Positions 16,539-27,808 of a DNA stretch of 64,000 nucleotides are shown here, piece after piece (within the stretch, counting starts at the first letter, position 1; each line of letters starts with the position of its first letter). Position numbers and translations under genes: made by a program. The DNA is taken from the NCBI RefSeq assembly GCF_002995495.1, contig NZ_PVZV01000008.1:248001-312000 (forward strand), given 5' to 3'. The notes below the pieces were generated by a model, which was not told the origin of the DNA, made no database searches, and saw nothing but the letters and a program-made list of their open reading frames with translations. Source of the stretch: Actinocorallia populi (GTDB lineage Bacteria; Actinomycetota; Actinomycetes; Streptosporangiales; Streptosporangiaceae).

Positions 16539-18332
16539 ATGGCAGCCGTGCACCCGGTCGTCGCCCGCGTCACCGAGCGGATCGCCGCGCGCAGCGCCGG
16601 CGGGCGCGCCGCGTACCTCGCCCGCGTGGCCGAGGCCAGGTCCGAGGGGCCCGCGCGCGGAGCGCTCGGCTGCGGCAACCTCGCCCACGGCTTCGCCGCC
16701 TGCGGCCCGGAGGAGAAGGCGGCGCTGCGCGGGAACGCCCGGCCGAACATCGCGATCGTCACCTCCTACAACGACATGCTCTCGGCGCACCAGCCGTTCC
16801 GGACCTACCCCGAGCGGCTGAAGAAGGCGATCCTGCTGGCGGGCGGCGTCGCCCAGGTGGCGGGCGGAGTCCCGGCCATGTGCGACGGCATCACCCAGGG
16901 CCGCGCCGGCATGGACCTGTCGCTGTTCAGCCGGGACGTGGTGGCCATGTCCACCGCGATCGCGCTGGCCCACGACATGTTCGACGGCGCCCTCATGCTC
17001 GGCGTCTGCGACAAGATCGTGCCCGGCCTCGTCATCGGGGCGCTGGCGTTCGGGCAGCTCCCCACGGTGCTGGTGCCCGCGGGGCCGATGCGCTCGGGCC
17101 TGCCCAACGCCGAGAAGAGCCGCATCCGCAAGCTGCACGCCATCGGCGAGGTCGGCCGCGACGAGCTGCTGGACGCCGAGGCGAAGTCCTACCACTCGCC
17201 CGGCACCTGCACCTTCTACGGCACCGCCAACAGCAACCAGATGCTGATGGAGGTCATGGGCCTGCACCTGCCCGGCGCCAGCTTCGTGGCGCCGGACACG
17301 AAGCTGCGCGAGGCGCTCACCGACGAGGCGGGCCGCCGCGTCGTGCAGGGCGCGCCGCCGATCGCCGAGGTCCTGGACGAGAAGGCCTTCGTCAACGGCG
17401 TGGTGGCCCTGCTGGCCACCGGCGGCTCCACCAACCACACGCTGCACCTGCCCGCGATGGCCGCCGCCGCCGGCATCGAGCTGACCTGGGACGACTTCGC
17501 CGAGCTGTCGTCGGTCACCCCGCTGCTCACCCGGATCTACCCCAACGGCGCCGCCGACGTGAACCACTTCCACGCCGCGGGCGGCACCGGTTTCCTCATC
17601 GGCGAGCTGCTGGAGGCCGGGCTGCTGCACGAGGACGTCAGAACGGTCACCGGCGAGGGCCTGGACGCCTACACCACGGTGCCCGTCCTCGCCGAGACCG
17701 AGGGCCTGCTGTGGAAGCCCGCCCGCGAGACCTCCGGCGACGAGGACGTGCTGCGCCCCGCCGGGAACCCGTTCTCCGCCGACGGCGGCCTGCGCATGCT
17801 CGAGGGCAACCTCGGCCGCGGCGTCGTCAAGATCTCGGCGGTCCTGCCCGAGCACCGGGTGATCGAGGCGCCCGCCCGGGTCTTCGCCACCCAGGAGCAG
17901 GTCTTCGCCGCCTTCGAGGCCGGCGAGCTCGACCGCGACGTGGTGGTCGTGCTGCGCTACCAGGGCCCGCAGGCCACCGGCATGCCGGAGCTGCACAAGC
18001 TGACCCCGCCGCTGTCGGTGCTGCAGGACCGCGGCTTCAAGGTCGCGCTGGTCACCGACGGGCGGCTGTCCGGGGCGTCCGGCACGGTCCCCGCCGCCAT
18101 CCACCTGACGCCCGAGGCCGCCTCGGGCGGCCCGCTGGCCCGCATCCAGGACGGCGACGTCGTGCGCTTCGACGCCGACTCCGGCAAGCTCGAAGCGCTC
18201 GCCGACCTCGCCGCCCGCCCCGGCACGGGCGCGGCTCCCTCCCGCCAGGAGTGGAGCGGCACCGGCCGCGACCTCTTCGCCGCCTTCCGCGCCTCGGTGG
18301 GCCCGGCGGAACGAGGCGCCTCGGTCTTCTAG
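16539..18332 (+). CDS. edd: 6-phosphogluconate dehydratase (Entner-Doudoroff)
   Basis: A 597-residue IlvD/Edd-family iron-sulfur dehydratase that turns 6-phosphogluconate into 2-keto-3-deoxy-6-phosphogluconate. Recognisable Edd segments include [26 protein letters not shown] (cluster cysteine), [11 protein letters not shown], and the C-terminal [17 protein letters not shown]. Length matches Edd (about 600) better than IlvD (about 560-615 with different motifs), and the downstream eda confirms the pathway. ATG 16539 follows GGGAG at suitable distance. Glucose-6-phosphate dehydrogenase is not in the window. Confidence 0.95.
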   Translation: MAAVHPVVARVTERIAARSAGGRAAYLARVAEARSEGPARGALGCGNLAHGFAACGPEEKAALRGNARPNIAIVTSYNDMLSAHQPFRTYPERLKKAILLAGGVAQVAGGVPAMCDGITQGRAGMDLSLFSRDVVAMSTAIALAHDMFDGALMLGVCDKIVPGLVIGALAFGQLPTVLVPAGPMRSGLPNAEKSRIRKLHAIGEVGRDELLDAEAKSYHSPGTCTFYGTANSNQMLMEVMGLHLPGASFVAPDTKLREALTDEAGRRVVQGAPPIAEVLDEKAFVNGVVALLATGGSTNHTLHLPAMAAAAGIELTWDDFAELSSVTPLLTRIYPNGAADVNHFHAAGGTGFLIGELLEAGLLHEDVRTVTGEGLDAYTTVPVLAETEGLLWKPARETSGDEDVLRPAGNPFSADGGLRMLEGNLGRGVVKISAVLPEHRVIEAPARVFATQEQVFAAFEAGELDRDVVVVLRYQGPQATGMPELHKLTPPLSVLQDRGFKVALVTDGRLSGASGTVPAAIHLTPEAASGGPLARIQDGDVVRFDADSGKLEALADLAARPGTGAAPSRQEWSGTGRDLFAAFRASVGPAERGASVF

Positions 18333-18336
18333 CCCC

Positions 18337-18392
18337 CGTCGTCACCAGACGACGACTGCAGACTTCTCGAACGGCGCCGCTCCGGCGGCGCC
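18337..18392 (+). terminator. Two hairpins downstream of edd
   Basis: Hairpin one pairs CGTCGTC (18337-18343) with GACGACG (18348-18354) around ACCA. Hairpin two pairs GGCGCCGC (18373-18380) with GCGGCGCC (18385-18392) around TCCG. They begin four bases after the edd stop and precede the repeat array; they could terminate or attenuate edd transcription before eda. Confidence 0.5.
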
Positions 18393-18402
18393 CCGAGACG
18401 AG

Positions 18403-18940
18403 ACTTCCCCGCGGGTCCGGCGACGGCGGAGGGGCCGGACCCGGCCCGTGGGGAATCGACTTCCCGCGGAGCCGTGGCCGGAGGAGGGGCCGCGCCCGGC
18501 TCCGCGGGAGACCGTTCTCCCGTGGTTCCAGGCCGGCGGAGGGGCCGAGCCTGGAACCACGGGGACTGTTCTCCCGCGGCCCGATGACGGCGGAGGGGCC
18601 GAAACCGGTCCGCGGGGAATCGACTTCCCGCGTTGCCGGGTCGGCGGAAGGCCGTGCCCGGTTCCGCGGGGGATTGTTTTCCTGCGGGCCCGGTGACGGC
18701 GGAGGGGCCGGAGCCGGTCCGCGGGGATGTTTTCCGTGGTACCGGGGCGGCGGGGGCCGTGCCCGGTCCGCGGGGATGTTTCCCGTGGTGTCGGGGCGGC
18801 GGAGGGGCCGCGCCGGTTCCACGGGGACTGTTCTCCCGCGGGGTCGTGGCCGGAGGAGGGGCCGCGCCCGGCTTCGCGGGAACCGCCTCCTCGCGGAGGC
18901 CGGCCGTGGCGGAGGGGCCGCGGCCGGCCTGCGCGGGGGA
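18403..18940. repeat. Ten tandem ~54-bp hairpin repeats between edd and eda
   Basis: Ten degenerate units fill most of the 634-bp gap. Each holds a core GGCGGAGGGGCCG (or a close variant) flanked by arms of the form CCCGCGG...CCGCGGG. Core 3' ends fall at 18437, 18492, 18547, 18601, 18654, 18710, 18759, 18810, 18864 and 18920, giving periods of 49-56 bases. Unit 3 has a perfect 15-bp stem (18519-18533 with 18549-18563); unit 2 has 12 bp. Units 3 and 8 use GTGG with CCAC where unit 2 uses GCGG with CCGC, and unit 7 keeps a G-U pair, so the stems co-vary. Periods that are not multiples of three argue against coding. No gene is seen here. Confidence 0.9.
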
Positions 18941-18966
18941 CCGCCGTGCGACCCGAGGAATGGAAC

Positions 18967-19602
18967 ATGCGGACCCTGGACCTGATGAAGCTCGCCCCCG
19001 TGGTGCCGGTCGTGGTGCTCGACGACGCCGCCAAGGCGGTACCGCTGGCCCGGGCGCTGGTCGCCGGCGGCCTGCCGGTGATCGAGGTGACCCTGCGCAC
19101 CGAGGCGGCCCTGGAGGGCATCCGCCGGATCGCCGCCGAGGTGCCCGGCGCCGTGGTGGGCGCCGGCACCGTCGTGGCCCCCGGCCAGGTCGAGCAGGCC
19201 GCCGAGGCGGGCTCCCGCTTCCTGGTCAGCCCCGGCTGCACCGACACCCTGCGCGCCGCGATGACCGGCAGCGGCCTGCCGTTCCTGCCCGGCGTCTCCA
19301 CCGCGTCGGAGGCCATGGCCCTGCTGGAGCACGGCATCACCGAACTGAAGTTCTTCCCCGCCAAGCCCGCGGGCGGAGCCCCCTACCTGAGGTCCCTCGC
19401 CGGGCCGCTGCCCGGCCTGTCCTTCTGCCCCACCGGCGGCATCACCCTGCAGACGGCGCCCGACTTCCTGGCGCTGCCCAACGTGCCCTGCGTGGGCGGC
19501 ACCTGGCTCACCCCCGCCGACGCCGTCGCCTCGGGCGACTGGGCGCGGATCGAGAAGCTCGCGGCCGAGGCCGCCGCCCTGGGCGGCCCCGTGGCGGCCT
19601 GA
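18967..19602 (+). CDS. eda: 2-keto-3-deoxy-6-phosphogluconate aldolase
   Basis: A 211-residue class I aldolase that splits KDPG into pyruvate and glyceraldehyde 3-phosphate, completing the Entner-Doudoroff pathway begun by edd. The Schiff-base lysine is Lys128 in [12 protein letters not shown], and the catalytic glutamate is Glu40 in IEVTLRT. GAGTVV and CPTGGI are typical. ATG 18967 is chosen because it follows a GAGG element and matches the family start; the frame stays open through the upstream repeat array but that part is not protein-like. Confidence 0.94.
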   Translation: MRTLDLMKLAPVVPVVVLDDAAKAVPLARALVAGGLPVIEVTLRTEAALEGIRRIAAEVPGAVVGAGTVVAPGQVEQAAEAGSRFLVSPGCTDTLRAAMTGSGLPFLPGVSTASEAMALLEHGITELKFFPAKPAGGAPYLRSLAGPLPGLSFCPTGGITLQTAPDFLALPNVPCVGGTWLTPADAVASGDWARIEKLAAEAAALGGPVAA

Positions 19603-19608
19603 GCCGCC

Positions 19609-20076
19609 CTAACGCGACCAGATGCGGCGCAGGTGGCGGAAGAAGAGGCCGAACAGCAGGGCCAGGAACAGGATGCGGACCAGGGCGTAGACGACCGGGA
19701 AGCCGGTGACCACCGCGATCGCGAGGAGGACCGCGCCCAGGAGCAGGCCCGTCATCAGGAAGCGCGAGCCCCGGTGGCGGGGGCGGGGGTGCCCGCCGCG
19801 GGGCTCCGGGGCGGTGCGCCAGGGCCGCGGGCCGGGGAGGTCGTGGACGATCTCCGTCAGGTCGGCCTCGGTCCGGGCGGCCAGGGCGCGGTCCAGGCGC
19901 TCCTCGAGTTCGGCGCCGTCGAGGCGGCCCTCGGCGTAGTGGCGCTGGAGCGCCTCGGTCACGGCGGTGCGCTCGGCGTCGCCGATCCGCAGGTCCGGGC
20001 GGTCGTCGTTCACGGCGAGCCGGCCCAGCCGGGCGGCGGCGATCCGCTGGTAGGCGGGGTGGTGGTGCCGGTGCAT
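19609..20076 (-). CDS. DUF1707 domain membrane protein
   Basis: A 155-residue protein with an N-terminal DUF1707 domain (core DLRIGDAERTAVTEALQRHY, then AEGRLDGAELEERLDRA), a proline/arginine-rich linker, and one or two C-terminal hydrophobic segments (FLMTGLLLGAVLLAIAVV). A histidine cluster (HRHHH) opens the protein. ATG 20076 is preferred over GTG 20082 because the AGGAG lies five bases before it. It follows the PadR gene directly and is probably controlled by it. Function of DUF1707 is unknown; it is common in actinobacterial membrane and regulatory proteins. Confidence 0.85.
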   Translation of the reverse strand: MHRHHHPAYQRIAAARLGRLAVNDDRPDLRIGDAERTAVTEALQRHYAEGRLDGAELEERLDRALAARTEADLTEIVHDLPGPRPWRTAPEPRGGHPRPRHRGSRFLMTGLLLGAVLLAIAVVTGFPVVYALVRILFLALLFGLFFRHLRRIWSR

Positions 20077-20078
20077 GG

Positions 20079-20684
20079 TCACTCCTCGTCCTCGTCCTCG
20101 GGGGCGGCGTCGTCGTCGGCGAGGATGCCGTACAGGCGCCGCCGGGTCTGGCCGATGAGGCGCCTCGCCTCGGCGACCTGGGCGGGTGTGCCCGCCTGCA
20201 CCACCTGGACCAGCGCGGTGCCCAGCTGAGCCGCCTCCTTGAAGACCGCGCCGAGGTCGCCGGGCCACTCCTCGGTGGAGGGCTGCTCGTCCCAGGGGGC
20301 GCGGGGCGGGTTGGCGGCCACGTGCTCGCGGCCCTCGTCGGTCAGGGAGAAGGTCTTGCGCCCTTCGGACTCCCCGCCGCGGATGAGGCCCTCGTCGGCC
20401 AGCTGCTGGAGGGCGGGGTAGACCGCGCCGGGGCTGGGCTTCCAGGTGCCGCCGCTGCGCTCCTCGACCTCCTGGATGATCTGGTAGCCGTTGTGCGGGC
20501 CCTCGCCGAGCAGCAGGAGGATCGCCGCGCGCACCCCGCCGCGCCTGGCCTTGCGGGGAGGCGGCGGGCCGAAGGGGAAGCCGCCGCCGGGCGGGCCCCA
20601 GGGGCCGCCCCTGCCGCGCCTTTCGCTCCATCCGAAGAGGAACTCGGGGCCGGGGCCGTGCCGCCCGCCGTGCCGTCCGTGCAT
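20079..20684 (-). CDS. PadR family transcriptional regulator 1
   Basis: A 201-residue regulator. A glycine/proline/histidine/arginine-rich N-terminus (about 48 residues) precedes the PadR winged helix (AAILLLLGEGPHNGYQIIQE, then PSPGAVYPALQQLADEGLI). The C-terminus is a helical dimerisation region ending in an acidic stretch (DDDAAPEDEDEE). The stop overlaps the start region of the DUF1707 gene. A GATATATCGATAACG element sits 32 bases upstream of its start, matching one upstream of PadR 2. Confidence 0.9.
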   Translation of the reverse strand: MHGRHGGRHGPGPEFLFGWSERRGRGGPWGPPGGGFPFGPPPPRKARRGGVRAAILLLLGEGPHNGYQIIQEVEERSGGTWKPSPGAVYPALQQLADEGLIRGGESEGRKTFSLTDEGREHVAANPPRAPWDEQPSTEEWPGDLGAVFKEAAQLGTALVQVVQAGTPAQVAEARRLIGQTRRRLYGILADDDAAPEDEDEE

Positions 20685-20715
20685 GGGTGCCTCCGATCAC
20701 TCACCGTACCGTAAA

Positions 20716-20730
20716 GATATATCGATAACG
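20716..20730. promoter_or_regulatory. PadR operator candidate A
   Basis: GATATATCGATAACG contains the palindrome ATATATCGATAT-like core and differs by one base from the element upstream of the second PadR gene. In this GC-rich sequence such an AT-rich 15-mer occurring twice, each upstream of a PadR gene, is strong evidence for a shared operator. Confidence 0.65.
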
Positions 20731-20770
20731 CGGGGCCGGGAACCGGGGTTCCCGGCCCCGCGCCGGAGTG

Positions 20771-21355
20771 TCACTTCGCTTCGGGCGCGTCGGCGGTCCG
20801 GCCGCCGGCGAGGAGCCCGTGCAGGGCGCGCCGGGCCTCGTCGACCAGGCGGCGGGCCTCGGCGACCAGCTCGGGGGAGCCGTCCCTGACCACCTGGACC
20901 AGCGCGGCCTGGAGCCGTGCCGCGTCCCGGAAGGCCGCGGCCAGCTCGCCCGCGCCGGGGAAGGGCTCTGCCCACGGCTCGGCGGGCGGCGCGGCGGCCA
21001 CGTGCTCGCGGCCCTCGTCGGTCAGGGTGAAGACCCTGCGCCCGTCGATCTCCTCGCCGCGGACCAGGCCCTCGTCGGCCAGCTGCTGCAGGGTGGGGTA
21101 GACCGCGCCGGGCCGGGGGCTCCAGAGCCCGCCGCTGCGCCGTTCGGCCTCCTGGATGATCTGGTGCCCGTTGCGCGGCTCCTCGCCGAGCAGCAGGAGG
21201 ATCGCCGCGCGCACCGCGCCGCGCCCGTTCCTGCGGCCGCGCCCGGAGGGGCCGCCGCGGCGGGCGCCCCGCCCCTCGAAGGGGAACCCGCCGAAGGGCT
21301 GTTCCGGGTCGAGCAGCCCGAAGGGGCGGCGTCCCCCGTGTCGTCGTCCGTACAT
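20771..21355 (-). CDS. PadR family transcriptional regulator 2
   Basis: A 194-residue paralogue of the neighbouring PadR. It has the same layout: a glycine/arginine-rich N-terminus, then the winged helix (AAILLLLGEEPRNGHQIIQE and PRPGAVYPTLQQLADEGLV), then a helical C-terminus. The start is ATG 21355. It is the first gene transcribed leftward from the region shared with aconitase, and an 87-bp gap separates it from PadR 1. Duplication and cross-regulation are likely; the ligand is unknown. Confidence 0.9.
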   Translation of the reverse strand: MYGRRHGGRRPFGLLDPEQPFGGFPFEGRGARRGGPSGRGRRNGRGAVRAAILLLLGEEPRNGHQIIQEAERRSGGLWSPRPGAVYPTLQQLADEGLVRGEEIDGRRVFTLTDEGREHVAAAPPAEPWAEPFPGAGELAAAFRDAARLQAALVQVVRDGSPELVAEARRLVDEARRALHGLLAGGRTADAPEAK

Positions 21356-21398
21356 GGTGTTGCTCCGATCAGTCTTTTTCGTTCTTGACACTACTAAC

Positions 21399-21413
21399 GA
21401 TATATCGAGAACG
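21399..21413. promoter_or_regulatory. PadR operator candidate B
   Basis: GATATATCGAGAACG, 14 of 15 identical to candidate A and in the same orientation with respect to the PadR gene. It lies 44 bases upstream of the PadR 2 start codon. Confidence 0.65.
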
Positions 21414-21466
21414 TTCGAGAGGCAAGCAACGATGTCCGTATCCCCCCTGTGTGGGGGTGGCTGACC

Positions 21467-21546
21467 TACCCATGGGTAACTTGATATCAAGACAAATCCT
21501 GGATACCTTGACGTCAAGAGAAATCCGGCCGAAGTTAGGCTTACCT
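21467..21546 (+). promoter_or_regulatory. Palindrome-rich aconitase promoter region
   Basis: The 361-bp gap between PadR 2 and acnA holds three perfect 12-bp palindromes: TACCCATGGGTA (21467-21478), CTTGATATCAAG (21480-21491) and CTTGACGTCAAG (21507-21518). The last two share the frame CTTGA..TCAAG, 27 bases apart, and resemble MarR-family sites; MarR-family TamR controls aconitase in Streptomyces coelicolor. TTAGGCTTACCT (21535-21546) resembles half of an IdeR/DmdR iron box. The rest of the gap, to 21716, shows only a strong ribosome-binding site (GGAGGAGGAGGA). Confidence 0.6.
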
Positions 21547-21716
21547 GCGTTCTGAGTACGATCGGGACTACGGCAGGATTCTCAGGGGAGAACGCCACCG
21601 CGCCCACCGCGCCGGACCGTCCAGGCCAGGCAGCGGGGCGGGAGAAGTTCCACCAGCGCCCAGGCAGACGTCCGGTGTGCCGCCCGCCGGCACGCCGTGG
21701 AGGAGGAGGACGGGAA

Positions 21717-24452
<2,736 letters not shown>

Positions 24453-24460
24453 GGGCGCTG

Positions 24461-24512
24461 GGCGGACCCGTCCGCCAGGAGACCGCCGTCCGGCTCGCCG
24501 GACGGCGGTTTC
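24461..24512 (+). terminator. Double hairpin terminator after acnA
   Basis: Hairpin one: GGCGGAC (24461-24467) with GTCCGCC (24470-24476). Hairpin two: ACCGCCGTCCGG (24482-24493) with its perfect complement (24498-24509) around CTCG, then TTTC. The second is a strong intrinsic terminator. Confidence 0.8.
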
Positions 24513-24720
24513 TCGCTCTCTGGGGGGTGGAAAAAGTAGGATTCTGTGTCAGGATTCTCCGACGAGGCCCCATCTCTCGCCGGGTGGAATCCGCGGTTCT
24601 CCTGCCGCCGGGCCTCGGTCGACGGGGGCGAGCCCGCCTACCCCGGCTCCGGCCGGTCTCTTCGTTCGGTGCGGGGTCGTGTCAAGTCCGAGAGTCAGGC
24701 GGATCCCGGAGAGGAAGCGC

Positions 24721-25164
24721 ATGCAGGCGATCAGCGTGCGGCAGCCGTATGCCTGGGCCGTCGCCCGAGGGCACCGGCGGCTGTCCAACCAGCCGGAACC
24801 GACGTCCTACCGTGGAACGCTCCTGATCCACGCGGCCATGCGGGTGGACCTCGACTCCTGCGGGCTGCCCAGGGTGCGCGCGGCGGGCTGGGACCCGTCC
24901 GACCCGCTGGCCACCCTGGGCGCGGCCATCGCCGTCGCCGAGCTCACCGACGTGTGCGACGGCGGCTCCGCCTGCGCGTGCGGGGAGTGGGCCAAGCCGG
25001 GGGAGTGCCACTGGCGGCTGGAGGGCGTGCGGCCCCTGCGCCGCCCCATCGTGGCGCTGGGGCGCCAGGGCGGGCTGTGGACCGTCCAGCCCTCCCTGGC
25101 CGCGGAGGTGAAGGCGATGCTGCTGGAGCCGCCCTCTCACCGGGAGCGCGTGCTCACCACCTGA
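24721..25164 (+). CDS. ASCH-domain protein
   Basis: A 147-residue protein whose start (MQAISVRQPYAWAVARG) and later YRGTLLIHAA match the ASCH fold, a PUA-like RNA- or nucleotide-binding domain. A cysteine-rich stretch (CDGGSACACGEW, about residues 79-90) is extra. ATG 24721 has a GGAGAGGAAG ribosome-binding site. Its 3' end overlaps the convergent idi gene by 11 bases. Some small ASCH proteins hydrolyse modified nucleosides; whether this one does is unknown. Confidence 0.8.
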   Translation: MQAISVRQPYAWAVARGHRRLSNQPEPTSYRGTLLIHAAMRVDLDSCGLPRVRAAGWDPSDPLATLGAAIAVAELTDVCDGGSACACGEWAKPGECHWRLEGVRPLRRPIVALGRQGGLWTVQPSLAAEVKAMLLEPPSHRERVLTT

Positions 25165-25720
25165 TGGCCGGCGGCAGCAGGCCCTCGTCGGCCTGCCGCC
25201 ACTGCTGGGGCGGGCCCAGCTTCACCAGCTGCTCCATCTGCTCGACGAACCAGGGCGAGGCGTCGGGGTCGTGGACCAGGGCCTGCACGCCCGCCCAGTC
25301 CCGCCACTCGAACGCCTCGACCTCCGCGGGGTCGCGCACCGGCTCGGTGTCCACCAGGGCGCGCACCACCGGGCACCACTCGTGCTCGACCACCCCGTTC
25401 ATCTCGGCCCGGTAGACGAATCCGGGCAGGACCAGCGTGATGTCGCGCACCGTCAGGCCCAGCTCGCTGCGCACCCGGCGGGTGACGGCCTCGCGCAGGG
25501 TCTCCCCGGGCGCGGGGTGCCCGCAGGCGCTGTTGGTCCACACCGAGGGGAAGCTGGCCTTGCTGTGCGCCCGCTGGCTGATCAGCACCCGTCCGGAGGC
25601 GTTCACCAGATAGGACGAGAACGCCAGGTGAAATGGTGTGTTTTTGTGGTGACTCTCTGCTTTTGGCGCTGTTCCGGTGGGATGTCCCGCTTCGTCCAGC
25701 AACACTATCTTCTCGCCCAT
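25154..25720 (-). CDS. idi: Isopentenyl-diphosphate delta-isomerase, type I
   Basis: A 188-residue Nudix-fold isomerase that interconverts IPP and DMAPP. The catalytic cysteine is Cys66 in TNSACGHP and the catalytic glutamate is Glu114 in EHEWCP. Length matches bacterial type I IDI (about 180). It is divergent from dxs across 130 bp, pairing the entry enzyme of the MEP pathway with the isomerase, so joint control is likely. The 3' end overlaps the ASCH gene. Confidence 0.95.
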   Translation of the reverse strand: MGEKIVLLDEAGHPTGTAPKAESHHKNTPFHLAFSSYLVNASGRVLISQRAHSKASFPSVWTNSACGHPAPGETLREAVTRRVRSELGLTVRDITLVLPGFVYRAEMNGVVEHEWCPVVRALVDTEPVRDPAEVEAFEWRDWAGVQALVHDPDASPWFVEQMEQLVKLGPPQQWRQADEGLLPPAIRW

Positions 25721-25842
25721 GTGAACTTTCTTCTCCTCGCTCCGCCAGTTCCGCCAACCCGCATTAAACTCTGGGCAACCATAAGCCGCAGGGGCCTGCT
25801 CCGGGAGCGTACAGAGCGTCGGAGGCCTCTACTTCAGAGGAG

Positions 25843-25854
25843 ATGACCGCTTGA
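25843..25854 (+). other. Three-codon leader ORF overlapping dxs start
   Basis: ATG ACC GCT TGA ends on the TTG start codon of dxs (TTGA overlap). An AGAGG element precedes it at 25835-25839. It may simply be chance, or may couple translation to the weak TTG start. Confidence 0.3.
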
Positions 25855-27752
25855 GCCTGCTTGAGTCGATCAAAGGCCCCGACGACCTGAAACGCCTCGA
25901 CGTCGACAGCCTGCCCGCGCTGCACGCGGAGATCCGGGAATTCCTGGTCGAGGCCGTCTCCAAGACCGGCGGGCATCTGGGACCCAACCTCGGCGTCGTG
26001 GAGCTGACCGTGGCGCTGCACCGCGTGTTCGACTCCCCGAACGACCGTATCCTCTTCGACACAGGTCACCAGGCCTACGTGCACAAGATGCTCACCGGCC
26101 GCCAGGACTTCGGCGGCCTGCGCCAGAAGGGCGGCGTCTCGGGCTACCCCTGCCAGGCCGAGTCCGAGCACGACGTCATCGAGAACTCCCACGCCTCCAC
26201 CGCGCTGTCCTACGCCGACGGCCTGGCCAAGGCGTTCCAGCTGCGCGGCGAGACCGACCGGTGCGCGGTCGCGGTCGTGGGCGACGGCGCCCTCACCGGA
26301 GGCATGTGCTGGGAGGCGCTGAACAACATCGCCGCGGGCAGGGACCGGCCGGTGATCATCGTGGTCAATGACAACGGGCGCTCCTACTCCCCGACGATCG
26401 GCGGCCTGGCCAGCCACCTGGCCGACCTGCGCGTCACCCAGGGCTACGAGAAGGCGCTCGACCTGGTGAAGAAGACCGTGCCCCGGGTGCCGGTCGCCGG
26501 CGAGCTCGCCTACGAGGCCCTGCACGGCCTCAAGAAGGGCCTCAAGGACATCCTGCAGCCGCAGGCCATGTTCGAGGACCTGGGCCTGAAGTACATCGGC
26601 CCCATCGACGGGCACGACGAGCAGGCGCTGGAGCACGCCCTGCGCAAGGCGCGCGAGTTCGGCGGCCCGGTGATCGTGCACGCGATCACCGTCAAGGGCC
26701 AGGGCTACGGCCCGGCGCTGGCCAACGTCGAGGACCACATGCACGGCGGCGGGGCGTTCGACCCCACGACCGGCAAGGGCAGGCCCGGCGGCGGCACCAG
26801 CTGGACCAAGGTCTTCTCCAACGAGATGCTCGAGATCGGCGCCGAGCGCCAGGACGTCGTGGGCATCACCGCAGCGATGCTGCACCCGGTGGGCCTGGCC
26901 GCCTTCGCCGAGGCCCACCCCGACCGCGTCTTCGACGTGGGCATCGCCGAGCAGCACGCCGCCACGTCGGCGGCCGGCCTGGCCCTGGGCGGCCTGCACC
27001 CGGTGGTGGCGATCTACGCGACCTTCCTCAACCGCGCCTTCGACCAGGTGCTCATGGACATCGCGCTGCACAAGCAGGGCGTGACCTTCGTGCTGGACCG
27101 CGCCGGGGTCACCGGCGACGACGGCGCCTCCCACAACGGCATGTGGGACCTGTCGATCCTGCAGCTGATCCCCGGCATGCACATCGGCGTGCCGCGCGAC
27201 GGCGAGCGCCTGCGCTCCCTGCTGCGCGCCTGCCTGGACATCCCCGACGCCCCGTCGGCGATCCGCTTCCCCAAGGGCCCGGTCTGCGACGACATCCCCG
27301 CCGTCGGCAAGCTGGGCTCCATGGACGTGATCGTCCAGGGCGAGCGCGAGGACGTGCTGCTGGTGGCGGCGGGCTCGATGGTGCCCACCGCGGTGGACGT
27401 CGCCGAGCGCCTGGCCGGCGAGGGCATCGCGGTGACCGTGGTCGACCCGTTGTTCGTCAAGCCCCTGGACCCGGCGCTGGCCGAGGCGGCCGCGGGCCAC
27501 CGGCTGGTGGCGGTGGTGGAGGACAACGGCCGCACCGGCGCGGTGGGCGACGCCGTGGCCCGCCTGCTGCGCGACGCCGAGGTCGACGTCCCGGTGCGCA
27601 CGTTCGGCATCCCGCAGGAGTTCCTCGACCACGCCAAGCGGGCCCAGATCCTGGCCGAGATCGGCCTCACCCCGCAGGACCTCGCCAAGGAGATCACGGC
27701 CGCCCACACCAAGGTGACCCGGCGGGAGTCCACGCCCTCTCGCACAACCTGA
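25851..27752 (+). CDS. dxs: 1-deoxy-D-xylulose-5-phosphate synthase
   Basis: A 633-residue thiamine-diphosphate enzyme that condenses pyruvate and glyceraldehyde 3-phosphate, the first step of the MEP isoprenoid pathway. The ThDP/Mg motif is [16 protein letters not shown]; the N-terminus [17 protein letters not shown] and the segment [17 protein letters not shown] are typical. The start is TTG 25851 because the in-frame ATGs are further inside and the family begins (M)SLLESI. Note that the Entner-Doudoroff route upstream in the window yields the same two substrates. The APC permease follows after 56 bases. Confidence 0.96.
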   Translation: MSLLESIKGPDDLKRLDVDSLPALHAEIREFLVEAVSKTGGHLGPNLGVVELTVALHRVFDSPNDRILFDTGHQAYVHKMLTGRQDFGGLRQKGGVSGYPCQAESEHDVIENSHASTALSYADGLAKAFQLRGETDRCAVAVVGDGALTGGMCWEALNNIAAGRDRPVIIVVNDNGRSYSPTIGGLASHLADLRVTQGYEKALDLVKKTVPRVPVAGELAYEALHGLKKGLKDILQPQAMFEDLGLKYIGPIDGHDEQALEHALRKAREFGGPVIVHAITVKGQGYGPALANVEDHMHGGGAFDPTTGKGRPGGGTSWTKVFSNEMLEIGAERQDVVGITAAMLHPVGLAAFAEAHPDRVFDVGIAEQHAATSAAGLALGGLHPVVAIYATFLNRAFDQVLMDIALHKQGVTFVLDRAGVTGDDGASHNGMWDLSILQLIPGMHIGVPRDGERLRSLLRACLDIPDAPSAIRFPKGPVCDDIPAVGKLGSMDVIVQGEREDVLLVAAGSMVPTAVDVAERLAGEGIAVTVVDPLFVKPLDPALAEAAAGHRLVAVVEDNGRTGAVGDAVARLLRDAEVDVPVRTFGIPQEFLDHAKRAQILAEIGLTPQDLAKEITAAHTKVTRRESTPSRTT

Positions 27753-27808
27753 CACCGACCCGTTACGGTGTGTGTTGACGTTGACGCGCACCGTGGCGAG
27801 GAGTGTGG

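Noticed and set aside
18403-18940. CRISPR array
   Set aside because: The units are adjacent and degenerate along their whole length, with no constant repeat separated by unique spacers and no cas genes.
18052-19332. Open frames running through the repeat array on both strands, giving repeated Arg/Pro/Gly peptides
   Set aside because: Repeat periods of 49-56 bases shift frame from unit to unit, so the peptide repeat is not kept; the shared feature is the hairpin, not a protein.
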